Below are positions 51,319 to 59,973 of a stretch of DNA of 64,000 nucleotides, piece after piece. Below the pieces are notes generated by a model. The model did no database searches. It worked only from the letters and a program-made list of their open reading frames with translations, and was not told the origin of the DNA. The DNA lies in NCBI GenBank assembly GCA_963715825.1, contig CAVQSI010000037.1, positions 62,001-126,000 of the forward strand. Reading direction: 5' to 3'. Position numbers and translations under genes: made by a program. Source of the DNA: Sva-07 sp963715825. Lineage in GTDB: Bacteria > Actinomycetota > Acidimicrobiia > Acidimicrobiales > Ilumatobacteraceae. The stretch's first letter is position 1. Every line of letters starts with the position of its first letter.

Positions 51319-52197
51319 GTGATCAGCTTCGACGCCGCCACCGTGCTGTTGCAGTGGGCCACGGGCGGCATGCTTTTCTGCTGGTTCACCACCCGTCGCC
51401 GCATTGCCAGCCTCGGCTACGGCTGGCTGCTGCGCATCGTCTACTTCTGCTTCGCTGGTGGTGCACTGGCGGCGGGCCTGGCCTTGGGTGTCGTCCCCGT
51501 TCGCGAGGCGGCGTCGGTCGGCGTGATGATCTCGTGTGCGTTCGCACTGTTCGTGTCGGTGCGCCGCAAGGCCGCCGGCGTGAGCGGAGCCCGGGCCGAG
51601 TACGACCGACGCAGCGAGCGCGTCGCCGCGATGACGGGCATCGAACGCACCGTCGACGCCGACCGCGACTCCGGTGAGATCGTCGCCAGGTCCGACGGCC
51701 CCGAATTTCCGCCGATCCTCGACCTCGTGCCGGTGTTCATCGGCACGATCGGGCTGATCGCCGCCGCGCTCGACGCGGGTGGCAACACCGCGGTGGCGTT
51801 GGCGCGCACGCTGGTCGGCGCCGCCTTCATCGGCGCGCTGTCCGACGCGATGCTGCTCGGGCACTGGTACCTCACCCAGCCCGGCCTGCCGCGGCGGTTG
51901 CTCAACGAGATGGTTGCCGCGCTCAAGTGGCTGTGGCCCGCGGAGGTGCTCGTCATGCTGCTGCCGACGGGCATGATCGCCGTGCTCAACGGCACCGTCG
52001 ACGACGGCTGGGGCGGCATGTTGGGCTGGATGTGGCTGATGTGCTCGATCACCACGATCATCCTGATCTTCGTCACCCAGGCAGCGCTCAAGGAACGCGC
52101 CTACTCGGCGGTGATGGCGGCCACCGGCCTGCTGTACCTGGCGATCCTCACCGGCTTCGGCATGGACATCGTCCCGCGCGCTGTCCTCTCCGGCTGA
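51319..52197 (+). CDS. Polytopic membrane protein, unknown function
   Basis: A 292-residue protein with about eight hydrophobic segments and a charged cytoplasmic loop around 85-125 (ARAEYDRRSERVAAMTGIERT). No transport or enzyme motif is visible. Similar proteins are annotated only as conserved membrane proteins. It starts at GTG 51319 behind a TACCGT -10. Ku follows 36 bases later on the same strand, but with no sign of coupling. Confidence 0.75.
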   Translation: MISFDAATVLLQWATGGMLFCWFTTRRRIASLGYGWLLRIVYFCFAGGALAAGLALGVVPVREAASVGVMISCAFALFVSVRRKAAGVSGARAEYDRRSERVAAMTGIERTVDADRDSGEIVARSDGPEFPPILDLVPVFIGTIGLIAAALDAGGNTAVALARTLVGAAFIGALSDAMLLGHWYLTQPGLPRRLLNEMVAALKWLWPAEVLVMLLPTGMIAVLNGTVDDGWGGMLGWMWLMCSITTIILIFVTQAALKERAYSAVMAATGLLYLAILTGFGMDIVPRAVLSG

Positions 52198-52233
52198 GTT
52201 CGGGGAGCGTCGCAATGTGGTTGACTCTTGGCC

Positions 52234-53064
52234 ATGGCACGGCCGGTGTGGAGTGGGACGATCTCGTTCGGGTTGGTGGCGATCCCCGTCAAGCTGTTCC
52301 ATGCCGTGCGCCGACAGAGCGTGTCGTTCAACCAGCTCGACGAACGCAACATGGCCCGCATCCGCTACCGCAAGGTCAACGCGGAGACCGGTGACGAGGT
52401 CGGCGACGACCACATCGTCAAGGGCTACGAGATCTCCAAGGGCCGCTACGTCGTGGTCGACCCCGACGAACTCGAACCGTTCATGCCGGTGGCCACCAAG
52501 TCGGTCGACCTCGAAGAGTTCGTCGACCTGGCCGACATCGACCCGGTCTACTTCGACACCGCCTATCACCTCGCCCCCGACGGCCCGCCCAAGCCCTACG
52601 TGCTGCTCGCCAGGGCGATGGAAGCCAGCGGCAAGGTGGCCATCGGCCGGTTCGTGATGCGCAACAAGCAGTACACCGCGGCGATCCGCGCCGAGGAGGG
52701 TCGGCTCGTGATGTCGACACTCGCCTACGCAGACGAGGTGATCGATCCCGCCGACATCGAGGAGCTGCAGGGCCTCGACGCCGTCGAGGTGAACGACAAG
52801 GAGGTCGCGATGGCCGAGAGCCTCGTCGCCTCGCTCGCTGCCGACTTCGAACCGGAGAAGTACCGAGACGAGTACCGCGAGGAAGTGATGGCGCTGATCC
52901 AGATGAAGGCCGACGGCGAAGAATTCGAGGTGCCCGAGACTGCGGCCGAGAAGCCGAAGGTCGTCGACATCATGGCGGCGCTCGAAGCGAGCGTCGCGGC
53001 CGCGAAGGACGCCCGGACCCGCCACCCCGCCAAGAAGGCAGCGGCGAAGAAGAAGTCGGCCTAG
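52234..53064 (+). CDS. ku: Ku protein, non-homologous end joining
   Basis: A 276-residue bacterial Ku that forms a homodimeric ring on DNA ends. The start ARPVWSGTISFGLVAIPVKL, SKGRYVVVDPDEL and MRNKQYTAAIRAEEGRLVMSTL are typical. The C-terminal tail is Lys-rich (HPAKKAAAKKKSA), the region that helps DNA binding and ligase contact. I use the ATG at 52234; the TTG two codons upstream is also in frame. A LigD-type polymerase gene follows after 27 bases. Confidence 0.93.
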   Translation: MARPVWSGTISFGLVAIPVKLFHAVRRQSVSFNQLDERNMARIRYRKVNAETGDEVGDDHIVKGYEISKGRYVVVDPDELEPFMPVATKSVDLEEFVDLADIDPVYFDTAYHLAPDGPPKPYVLLARAMEASGKVAIGRFVMRNKQYTAAIRAEEGRLVMSTLAYADEVIDPADIEELQGLDAVEVNDKEVAMAESLVASLAADFEPEKYRDEYREEVMALIQMKADGEEFEVPETAAEKPKVVDIMAALEASVAAAKDARTRHPAKKAAAKKKSA

Positions 53065-53091
53065 CGGCTGACGATCCGTACGAACCGTCCG

Positions 53092-53994
53092 ATGGCATCG
53101 CCGATCGAGGTCGACATCGAGGGCCGCACCGTCCGGCTCACCAACCTCGACAAGGTGCTGTACCCGTCGGGGTTCACGAAGGCCGAGGTCGTCGACTACT
53201 ACCTGCGCATCGCCCCGGCGATGATCGCGCACCTCGCCGGCCGGTGCGTCACGTTCCGCCGCTACCCCGACGGCACCGACCACGACGGGTTCTTCGAGAA
53301 GCGCTGCCCGTCGCATCGTCCCGAGTGGGTGCCGGTGGCCCTCGGGCCCGGCGACCGTCGCGGCGGCATCGAGTACTGCCGCATCGAGGAGCCGGCGGCG
53401 ATGGTGTGGGCGGCGAACCTCGCGGCGATCGAACTGCACGCTCCGATGGCGCTCGCAGTGGATCTCGGCACCCCTCGCACGCTGGTGTTCGACTTCGATC
53501 CGGGTCCGGGGACGTCGATCGTCGACTGCTGCGAGGTCGCACTCGGCGTGCGGACGGTGCTCGACGCCGTCGGCCTGGAGGGTTGGTGCAAGACGTCTGG
53601 CTCGAAGGGGCTCCAGTTGTACGTGCCGCTCAACACGCCCGGGGTCACCCACGAGGCCACCGCCGACTTCGCGCTGGCCGTCGGCCAGGTGATGGAGCGT
53701 CAGCTGCCCGGCCGGGTGACGACGGTGATGGCCAAGGCCGAGCGGCCCGGCAAGGTGTTCGTCGACTGGAGCCAGAACGCTCACCACAAGACCACGATCG
53801 CTCCGTACTCGCTGCGCGCCCGTGACGACCCGACCGTGTCGACACCGGTGACGTGGGAGGAGGCCGAACAGTGCGTGTCCAGTGGCATCGAGTTGCGCTT
53901 CGAAGCCGCCGACGTGCTGGAGCGCGTCGACGAGTTCGGCGACTTGTTCGCTCCGGTCCTCACCCTCGAACAGCACCTGCCGACGGCGTCCTGA
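53092..53994 (+). CDS. Stand-alone LigD-type polymerase (primase-polymerase) domain
   Basis: A 300-residue archaeo-eukaryotic primase-type polymerase, equal to the Pol domain of LigD, which fills gaps at Ku-bound breaks. Motifs: VRLTNLDKVLYPSGFTKAEV at the start, the metal Asp pair in VFDFDPGPG (near 136-138), the SGSKGLQLYVPL motif and the third Asp in GKVFVDWSQNA. There is no ligase or nuclease domain in the same chain and none in the window, so the ligase must come from another locus. Confidence 0.9.
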   Translation: MASPIEVDIEGRTVRLTNLDKVLYPSGFTKAEVVDYYLRIAPAMIAHLAGRCVTFRRYPDGTDHDGFFEKRCPSHRPEWVPVALGPGDRRGGIEYCRIEEPAAMVWAANLAAIELHAPMALAVDLGTPRTLVFDFDPGPGTSIVDCCEVALGVRTVLDAVGLEGWCKTSGSKGLQLYVPLNTPGVTHEATADFALAVGQVMERQLPGRVTTVMAKAERPGKVFVDWSQNAHHKTTIAPYSLRARDDPTVSTPVTWEEAEQCVSSGIELRFEAADVLERVDEFGDLFAPVLTLEQHLPTAS

Positions 53995-54045
53995 GGCGAC
54001 GCTGGCGTGCGGCTCGGTTTGCGCAGGGTTCCCGGGGGGAACAGC

Positions 54046-55029
54046 ATGCACATCGTGGCGAGCGAGACCGACCGACCACGGCGCACTTCACCTGTGTCCG
54101 GCGCGTTGAGTCGCCGACGTCTGCTCGCCGGTGCGGTCGGCGCCGTCGGAACGGCGACGGCGGCCGGCGCGATCCTCGCCGCCACGGGTGTCGACCGGAT
54201 CGACTCAGCGGCCAGCGCGACGCGACAGGCCGTTCGGCTCGATCCGCCCGATCCGATCGGCGGTTGGTTGCCGGGGGTGCTGTACGTCGCGTTGTACGGG
54301 CATCCCGGGACGTCGACACTCGGCGTGCTCGGCGAGCAGGGGCCGCTCGAGGCAGTCGAGCGGGCGAGGACGGTCGCTGCGCAGTACGGACCGTTCGGTC
54401 GCCCGGTGGTACCGACGTTCGAAATCATCACGACGGTGGCGTCCTCGTCGGCGGGGTCCGACGGCGACTACTCCAACGAGTTCCCCGCGAGCTTGTTCCA
54501 ACCGTGGATCGACGCAGCGCGCAACTCCGGCCTCCACGTCATCCTCGATCTCCAGCCTGGCCGAGCGTCGTTTCCGTCGCAGGCCCGCGAGATCGAAGGG
54601 CTGCTTGCACAACGCAACGTCAGTCTGGCGCTCGACCCGGAGTGGCGGGTCGGCCCGACGCAACGCCCAGGCGGCGGTCGCATCGGCACCGTCGACGGGG
54701 CCGAGGTGAACGAGACGATCGACTACCTCGACGCCGTGATCCGGCGATACTCGCTGCCTGCGAAGATGCTCGTCGTGCACCAGTTCACGCCATCGATGGT
54801 GACGAACCCGTCGATCATCCGAGGCACCGCCAGGGTGCAGGTCGTGTTCCAGATGGACGGCTTCGGCACACTGCCGCTGAAGCTCGGCTCGTGGGACCGG
54901 ATGGTCGCGGGTCTCCCGGAGGGCGCTTTGACCGGCTGGAAGAACTTCTACGACGAGGACCGCCCCACCCCGACGCCGGCCGAATCGCTGTCCGTACGAC
55001 CCACGCCGGTGTACATCAGCTACCAGTAG
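54046..55029 (+). CDS. Tat-exported protein of unknown function
   Basis: A 327-residue protein. Near the N-terminus SRRRLLAGAVGAVGTATAAG is a twin-arginine export signal. The mature part (GVLYVALYGHPGTSTLGVLG, VVPTFEIITTVASSSAG, LHVILDLQPGRASF, VSLALDPEWRVG, KMLVVHQFTPSMV, VQVVFQMDGFG) reads like alternating strands and helices of a TIM barrel, with acidic residues at strand ends, so a glycoside-hydrolase-like fold is plausible. I cannot give a family. The ATG at 54046 has GGGGGGAA upstream; an earlier in-frame ATG at 54007 lacks one. Confidence 0.75.
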   Translation: MHIVASETDRPRRTSPVSGALSRRRLLAGAVGAVGTATAAGAILAATGVDRIDSAASATRQAVRLDPPDPIGGWLPGVLYVALYGHPGTSTLGVLGEQGPLEAVERARTVAAQYGPFGRPVVPTFEIITTVASSSAGSDGDYSNEFPASLFQPWIDAARNSGLHVILDLQPGRASFPSQAREIEGLLAQRNVSLALDPEWRVGPTQRPGGGRIGTVDGAEVNETIDYLDAVIRRYSLPAKMLVVHQFTPSMVTNPSIIRGTARVQVVFQMDGFGTLPLKLGSWDRMVAGLPEGALTGWKNFYDEDRPTPTPAESLSVRPTPVYISYQ

Positions 55030-55088
55030 CGACCGCCGGCTCGCAGGGGTGCCGCCGCCGGAGGGTGCTCGACGGTCATCATGGAGGA

Positions 55089-56342
55089 ATGTCTGCTCGT
55101 CGACCGTCGCGCCAGCTGCGCCGCCTGCGGAACGGTGCGGTCGCCGGAGCACTCGCTCTTGCAGCGTGTTCGTCGCCGACCGCCGAATCGGAGGGGCCGC
55201 CAGCGAGCGATCGGGAGCCGGCGCCGTCATCGACCGAGCTGTTCGCCATCGACGAGGGCGACCCCCTTCCGTTCCCCGGGTACGCCATCGACCGGGTCAC
55301 GATCGCTCCCTTGCCCCGGCCGGCCGCCACGGACGTCCCGCTGCTCACCGGGTGGGCGGCCTTCGACGCCGCGCTGAACTCGGCGGTGCTCGGCGGCGGG
55401 TCCGATGCGGTGGCGGTGGCGGTGTCGATCGACGGCGAGATCGTCCACGAGGCGGCGATGGGTGTCCGCGTGCCCGACACCCTCGAAGCCGTCGACACCA
55501 CCGACAAGTTCCGGGTCGCGAGCATTTCGAAGCCGATCACCGCGATCACGGCGCTCCAGCTGGTGGAGGACGGCGTGATCGGCCTCGACGATCCGGTGGG
55601 CGCAATCGTGGCCGATGCCGTCGGCGTCGGTTCGCCGAGCGCCGGTGTGGCCGCGTTGACCCTGCGTCAGTTGTTGACGCACACCTCCGGCTTTGCCCAG
55701 TACGAGAACCTGTTCTTCCGCAACCAGGTCGGCTCCTGCGAGGAGGCCGCTGCAGTGGGGCTCAGCCGGTCGCTGCAGGGGCCCGGTTTCCGCTACAGCA
55801 ACATGAACTACTGCGTGCTCGGACTGCTGATCGAGCAGCTCACCGGCCAGAGCTACGAGCAGGCCGTCTACGAACGTCTGCTCACCCCGCTGGGCATCTC
55901 GGGGATGCGCCTCGCCCCGACGCACGACCCGGGACCCGGCGAGGTGGTGCATCGCAGCGTGCCGGACCGCAACTACATGGAGGTGCTCGGCGCCGCGGGC
56001 GCGTGGGTGGCCGCACCGAGCGACCTCGTCACGATCTTCGACTCGCTCGATCCCGACACGCCCGGCTGGAAACCGCTCGAGGCCGACACCGTCGCCGAGA
56101 TGAAGACCGCGGTCAACGACCCCCTCAGCCCCGATCGTGGCTACGGCATGGGCCTCATCCTCTACGGCGGCGGTGCGGCCGGACACACCGGCACGATCGA
56201 GAGCACCCATGCCATGGTGCTCGACCGGGCCGACAACGTGACCTGGGCGGTGACGGTCAGCGGCGAGAACCCGAGCGACACCGTCCGCCTCGCCGGCATG
56301 GTCGACCGCGCCCTCGCCGCCGGCGGATTCGTCGCCGGTTGA
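55089..56342 (+). CDS. Serine hydrolase lipoprotein, beta-lactamase class C/DD-peptidase type
   Basis: A 417-residue exported enzyme. The N-terminus has a lipobox (LALAAC) and the catalytic domain carries SISK (near 148; Ser nucleophile), YSN in FRYSNMNYCVLG, and GHTG near the end. Such proteins are DD-carboxypeptidases, esterases or distant beta-lactamases; resistance cannot be inferred. The ATG at 55089 follows GGAGGA with no spacer, so the exact start is doubtful. The CobW gene is next on the same strand. Confidence 0.85.
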   Translation: MSARRPSRQLRRLRNGAVAGALALAACSSPTAESEGPPASDREPAPSSTELFAIDEGDPLPFPGYAIDRVTIAPLPRPAATDVPLLTGWAAFDAALNSAVLGGGSDAVAVAVSIDGEIVHEAAMGVRVPDTLEAVDTTDKFRVASISKPITAITALQLVEDGVIGLDDPVGAIVADAVGVGSPSAGVAALTLRQLLTHTSGFAQYENLFFRNQVGSCEEAAAVGLSRSLQGPGFRYSNMNYCVLGLLIEQLTGQSYEQAVYERLLTPLGISGMRLAPTHDPGPGEVVHRSVPDRNYMEVLGAAGAWVAAPSDLVTIFDSLDPDTPGWKPLEADTVAEMKTAVNDPLSPDRGYGMGLILYGGGAAGHTGTIESTHAMVLDRADNVTWAVTVSGENPSDTVRLAGMVDRALAAGGFVAG

Positions 56343-56376
56343 TCGGACCCGAATCGGTGGGTGGCAGCATGGCGGG

Positions 56377-57270
56377 ATGCTGACCGAGCCGATTCCGTTG
56401 ACCGTGGTCGGCGGCTATCTCGGGGCGGGCAAGACCACGCTGGTCAACCACCTGCTGCGTCATCCCGGCGGTCGACGGATCGGGGTCATCGTCAACGACT
56501 TCGGATCGCTGGCGATCGACGCCGACCTGCTCGCCGACGCGGCGGACCACGGCCTCGTGAGCCTGCCGAACGGGTGCGTGTGCTGCACGGTCGGGGCTGG
56601 ACTCCACGAGGCACTCGATGCGATGTCCACCGCCGAGTCGCCGCCTGATCACATCGTGATCGAGGTCAGCGGCGTCGCCGATCCGACGGTGGCCGCTGCG
56701 TGGGGCACGGTGCCACCGTTCGAGCCCGCCGGCGTGATCGTGCTCGCCGACGCGACGTCGATCGTCGATCGCTCCCGTGACCGCTACGTCGGCGACGAGG
56801 TTCGCCGCCAGATCGGCGGCGCAGACCTCGTGGTGATCACGAAGTCGGACGTGTGTGACGAGCTGCGGTTGTCGCAGGTCGACGACTGGGTGGCGTCGAC
56901 GAGCGGGGGAGTGCCGACGATTCGCGTCGTCGACGGACGAGTGCCGGCCGAGGTGGTCCTGGGGGTGCAGTCGGGTCGTTCGACCGTGGCGCCCACCGAG
57001 CCGGCATCGCACGACGATCGGTACGAGTCGTGGTCGTGGACGTCGAACGAACCGGTCAGCCGCGAGTCGCTCGACCGCTTCGTCGAGTCGCTCCCTGCCG
57101 ACGTGCTGCGGGTGAAGGGGCGGGTGCTGCTCGACGACGGCACCTGGGTGCTCGTGCAGATCGTCGGTCGCCGCGTCGACATCACTCCGCGCGCGCCGGC
57201 CCGTCGCTCCGAGCTGGTCGCCATCGGCCGGACCGCGGCGCCCAACCCGTTCGTGTTGCAGTTCGGGTGA
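56377..57270 (+). CDS. CobW/COG0523-family GTPase (metal chaperone type)
   Basis: A 297-residue P-loop GTPase: Walker A GAGKTT (16-21), the metal motif GCVCC (66-70), the switch segment VIEVSGVADP and the base motif TKSD. The family moves metals such as zinc to enzymes, often under zinc shortage, or serves cobalamin or nitrile hydratase. The usual His-rich stretch is nearly absent, the C-terminal domain is short, and no Zur site is recognised, so the metal is unknown. Its last five codons and stop lie in a 42-bp perfect palindrome. Confidence 0.88.
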   Translation: MLTEPIPLTVVGGYLGAGKTTLVNHLLRHPGGRRIGVIVNDFGSLAIDADLLADAADHGLVSLPNGCVCCTVGAGLHEALDAMSTAESPPDHIVIEVSGVADPTVAAAWGTVPPFEPAGVIVLADATSIVDRSRDRYVGDEVRRQIGGADLVVITKSDVCDELRLSQVDDWVASTSGGVPTIRVVDGRVPAEVVLGVQSGRSTVAPTEPASHDDRYESWSWTSNEPVSRESLDRFVESLPADVLRVKGRVLLDDGTWVLVQIVGRRVDITPRAPARRSELVAIGRTAAPNPFVLQFG

Positions 57271-57294
57271 CCCGGGTCACCCGAACTGCAACAC
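57253..57294. terminator. 42-bp perfect palindrome between convergent genes
   Basis: The left arm 57253-57273 (starting GTGTTGCAGTTCGGG) is the exact reverse complement of 57274-57294, with CCCGGG at the centre. It covers the end and stop codon of the CobW gene and lies 12 bases from the convergent amidohydrolase stop. A bidirectional terminator is likely; no T-tract follows. Confidence 0.7.
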
Positions 57295-57305
57295 AAACGT
57301 GGGTG

Positions 57306-58965
57306 TCAGGGGCGGGCGGCCTCGAAGGGGCGGCCGCCGACGACGGTGCCCCACACGCCGATGTCGCGGATGGCCATCGGGTCGACGGTGAGCGGGTTGT
57401 CCTCGAGCACGCTGAAGTCGGCTGCTTTGCCGCACTCGATCGTGCCGAACTCCGCGTCGAGGTGCATCTGGTAGGCCGAGCCGAGCGTCACGGCCTGCAG
57501 CGCCGACGCCGGCCGAGATCCGCTCGTGTTCGCCGAGCACCCGACCCGACGGCGTCACCCGGTTGACGGCGCACCACATCGTGTGGAGTTGGCCGAGCGG
57601 CGTGATGTTCGCGTCGGAGTGCAGCGAGAACGAGACCCCGTATCGCTCAGCGGTGGCAGCAGCCTCCATGCGGCGTGCCCGCTCCGGCCCGACGGTGATG
57701 TCGTGGTGCTGGTCGCCCCAGTACCAGAGGTGGTTGGCGAAGATGTTGGCGCACATCCCGAGCTTGGCCATCCGCCGGAACTGCGCAGCGGAGGTGAGCT
57801 GGCAGTGCTGCACGGTGTGGCGATGATCGAGCCACGGGTGCTCGATCACGAGCTGTTCGACGGTGTCGATCCAGGCGTCGATCGTGAGGTCGCCGTTGCA
57901 GTGGGCGTGGATGTTGATGCCTCGCTCGTGGAACGGTCGGGCGATGTCGATGAGCTGTTCGGGCGGGACCATCCACTGCCCGTGGTCGGTCCCGGTGTAG
58001 TAGCCGGGCCACCCCATCTTGGCGGTGAAGCCCTGGATCGACCCGTCGAGCACGATCTTGAGCCCGGCCGTGCGGAGCTTGTCGGTGTCATCGGCGGCCA
58101 GCTGCAGCAGGAGCTCGGCGGCGTCAGCCCAGTCCGAACTCCCCGGCGGGAGTCCGTGGAGGTGACGCTGCAGGATGCGGGCCGGGAAGTCGGGTCGGTC
58201 GACGATCGTGCGCCAGTCGGCGACCTCGCCCGGCCGCGTCAACCCGAAGCTGCCGAGGTCGCACAGCATCGTGGTGCCGGTGTTGGCGCACAGCTGGCCC
58301 AGCGCCTCCAATGAGCGTGGGTCGGTCATCGCCCGGCCGATCACGGCGATGCCCGAGCGGGCGAGCGAGATCGCGGGCATCTCCTGCAGCTCGCCGTTCG
58401 GATCGCCGTTCGCGTCTCGCGCGACGCCGGGTGTCGTGGCGGCTCGCGTGATCTCGTGGCGTTCGAGCATCGCCGTGTTGACGGTGGCCAGGTGGGCGCT
58501 CGCGTGGAACACGAAGATCGGACGCTCGGTCGACACACGGTCGAGGTGCTCACGCGTCAGGCGCTCCTCGCCGGTGAAGTAGATCGGGTCGAAGCCGCCG
58601 ACCACGATCGGCTCCGTCGATCCCGATGTCTCGTCGTCGAGCTCGCGGAGCCGATCGAGGAACGCCTCGTAGGTCCGGATGCCCGGGGCAATCCCGCCGT
58701 CGACGCGATGACGGTCGAACCATCCCACGTAGGGCAGCAGTGAGAACGCCCCCTCCAACCGGTGGCCGTGCGCCTCGATCATCCCCGGCACGAGCACGTG
58801 GTCGGCGAATCGCCGATCGACCTCGTGAGGCCCCCAGCTCGTGCACTCGTCGACCGATCCTGCGGCCAGCACCTTGCCGTCGCGCACCGCCACCGCCTCG
58901 ACCTCCGGCTGGGAAGGATCCATCGTGACGATGGTGCGGGCGGGATACACGGTGATGTCGCTCAC
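57306..58965 (-). CDS. Amidohydrolase family 3 protein, interrupted by one frameshift
   Basis: A predicted 552-residue metal-dependent hydrolase of the YtcJ type. N-terminal composite domain, LVPGMIEAHGHRLEG metal motif (His-x-His), a central Lys near LKIVLDGSIQGF, the HAHCNGD and TVQHCQL His motifs and FSLHSDANITPLG Asp follow. The frame is broken at about 57508-57514, where one extra base separates GEHERISA from ALQAVTLGSAYQMHLD; the remaining 61 codons end at 57306. Everything else is intact, so a sequence error is likely. Start GTG at 58965 follows a TACGGT -10 by 7 bases. Substrate unknown. Confidence 0.85.
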
Positions 58966-58972
58966 CCGTTCG

Positions 58973-58978
58973 ACCGTA
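58973..58978 (-). promoter_or_regulatory. -10 element of leaderless amidohydrolase gene
   Basis: Reverse-strand TACGGT ends 7 bases before the GTG at 58965. Confidence 0.5.
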
Positions 58979-58983
58979 GTGGC

Positions 58984-59925
58984 CTACTCCAGCGCGTTTG
59001 CCACCTCGGAGGCGACGACGTCGAGGTGATCGAGGTCGGCGAGGTCGAGGACCTGCAGATAGACGCGATCGGCGCCCGCGTCGGCCCACGCGCGAAGCGT
59101 GGCGGCGACCTCGTCGGGCGTGCCCGCGGCGCCGTTCTCCCGGAGTTCGGCGGGCTCGCGCCCGATCGCCGCAGCCCGCCGTTCGAACTCGGCCTCGTCG
59201 GCGCCGCAGCACAGCACGAGCGCCGCCGAGAACGTCATCGTGGCCGGGTCGCGGTCGATCGACTCGCAGGCCGCACGCACCCGATCGCACTGAGCGGTGA
59301 AGAACGAACGAGGCACGAACGGCGTGTTGAACTCGGTCGCGTAGCGGGCGGCCAGCGCCGGCGTGCGCTTCGGGTCCGCCACCGCCGATGACGATCGGCA
59401 CCGGCGACTGCACCGGCTTGGGCAGTGCCGGTGACGCCGTGACCGGATAGCTGGCCGCCGGGCGAGTCGAACGTCTCGCCGACCGGGGTCGACCACATGC
59501 CCGGTGATGATCTCGAGCTGTTCCTCCAGGCGGTCGAAGCGCTCACCGAGCGGCGGGAACTCGATGCCGTATGCCTGGTGCTCCTGCTCGTACCAGCCGG
59601 CGCCGAGGCCCAGCTCGACGCGGCCGTTCGACATGTCGTCGACCTGGGCGACGCTGATCGCCAGCGGCCCCGGCAGCCGGAACGTCGCCGAGGTGACCAG
59701 CGTGCCGAGGCGGATCGTCGAGGTCTCGCGGGCGATACCGCCGAGCGTGACCCACGCATCGGTCGGGCCGGGCAGACCGTCGCCGTCACCCATCTTGAGG
59801 AAGTGATCGCTGCGGAAGAACGCCCCGTAGCCGAGCGCCTCGGCTCGTCGGGCGACGGCGAGGAGATCGCCGTACGAGGCGCCCTGCTGAGGTTCGGTGA
59901 AGATACGGAGGTCGGCGAGCTGCAT
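58984..59925 (-). CDS. LLM class F420-dependent oxidoreductase, internal frame scrambled
   Basis: A luciferase-like TIM-barrel flavin/F420 enzyme. The first 142 residues (RIFTEPQQGASYGDLLAVAR to EEQLEIITG, with LGAGWYEQEHQAYGI) and the C-terminal 130 (ALAARYATEFNTPF on) match the family. The 40 residues between do not. In the other two frames the missing part is present: MWSTPVGETFDSPGG, then YPVTASPALPKPVQSPVPIVIGGGG. Three single extra bases at about 59498-59503, 59447-59452 and 59377-59383 explain this, and their sum restores the frame. The start ATG has a TACCCT -10 6 bases upstream. Substrate unknown. Confidence 0.85.
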   Translation of the reverse strand: MQLADLRIFTEPQQGASYGDLLAVARRAEALGYGAFFRSDHFLKMGDGDGLPGPTDAWVTLGGIARETSTIRLGTLVTSATFRLPGPLAISVAQVDDMSNGRVELGLGAGWYEQEHQAYGIEFPPLGERFDRLEEQLEIITGHVVDPGRRDVRLARRPAIRSRRHRHCPSRCSRRCRSSSAVADPKRTPALAARYATEFNTPFVPRSFFTAQCDRVRAACESIDRDPATMTFSAALVLCCGADEAEFERRAAAIGREPAELRENGAAGTPDEVAATLRAWADAGADRVYLQVLDLADLDHLDVVASEVANALE

Positions 59926-59931
59926 GGAGCG

Positions 59932-59937
59932 AGGGTA
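59932..59937 (-). promoter_or_regulatory. -10 element of leaderless LLM oxidoreductase gene
   Basis: Reverse-strand TACCCT ends 6 bases before the ATG at 59925; the divergent cyclase-like gene has its -10 22 bases away. Confidence 0.5.
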
Positions 59938-59959
59938 TGGGAACCCGATGTGGCGCGGC

Positions 59960-59965
59960 TAACTT
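59960..59965 (+). promoter_or_regulatory. -10 element of leaderless cyclase-like gene
   Basis: TAACTT ends 8 bases before the GTG at 59974 and favours that start over the later ATG at 59995. Confidence 0.4.
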
Positions 59966-59973
59966 CGGTGCTC

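Noticed and set aside
55083..55088. GGAGGA as the ribosome site of the serine hydrolase gene
   Set aside because: It touches the ATG with no spacer, so it is unlikely to work in the normal way; the start is left uncertain.
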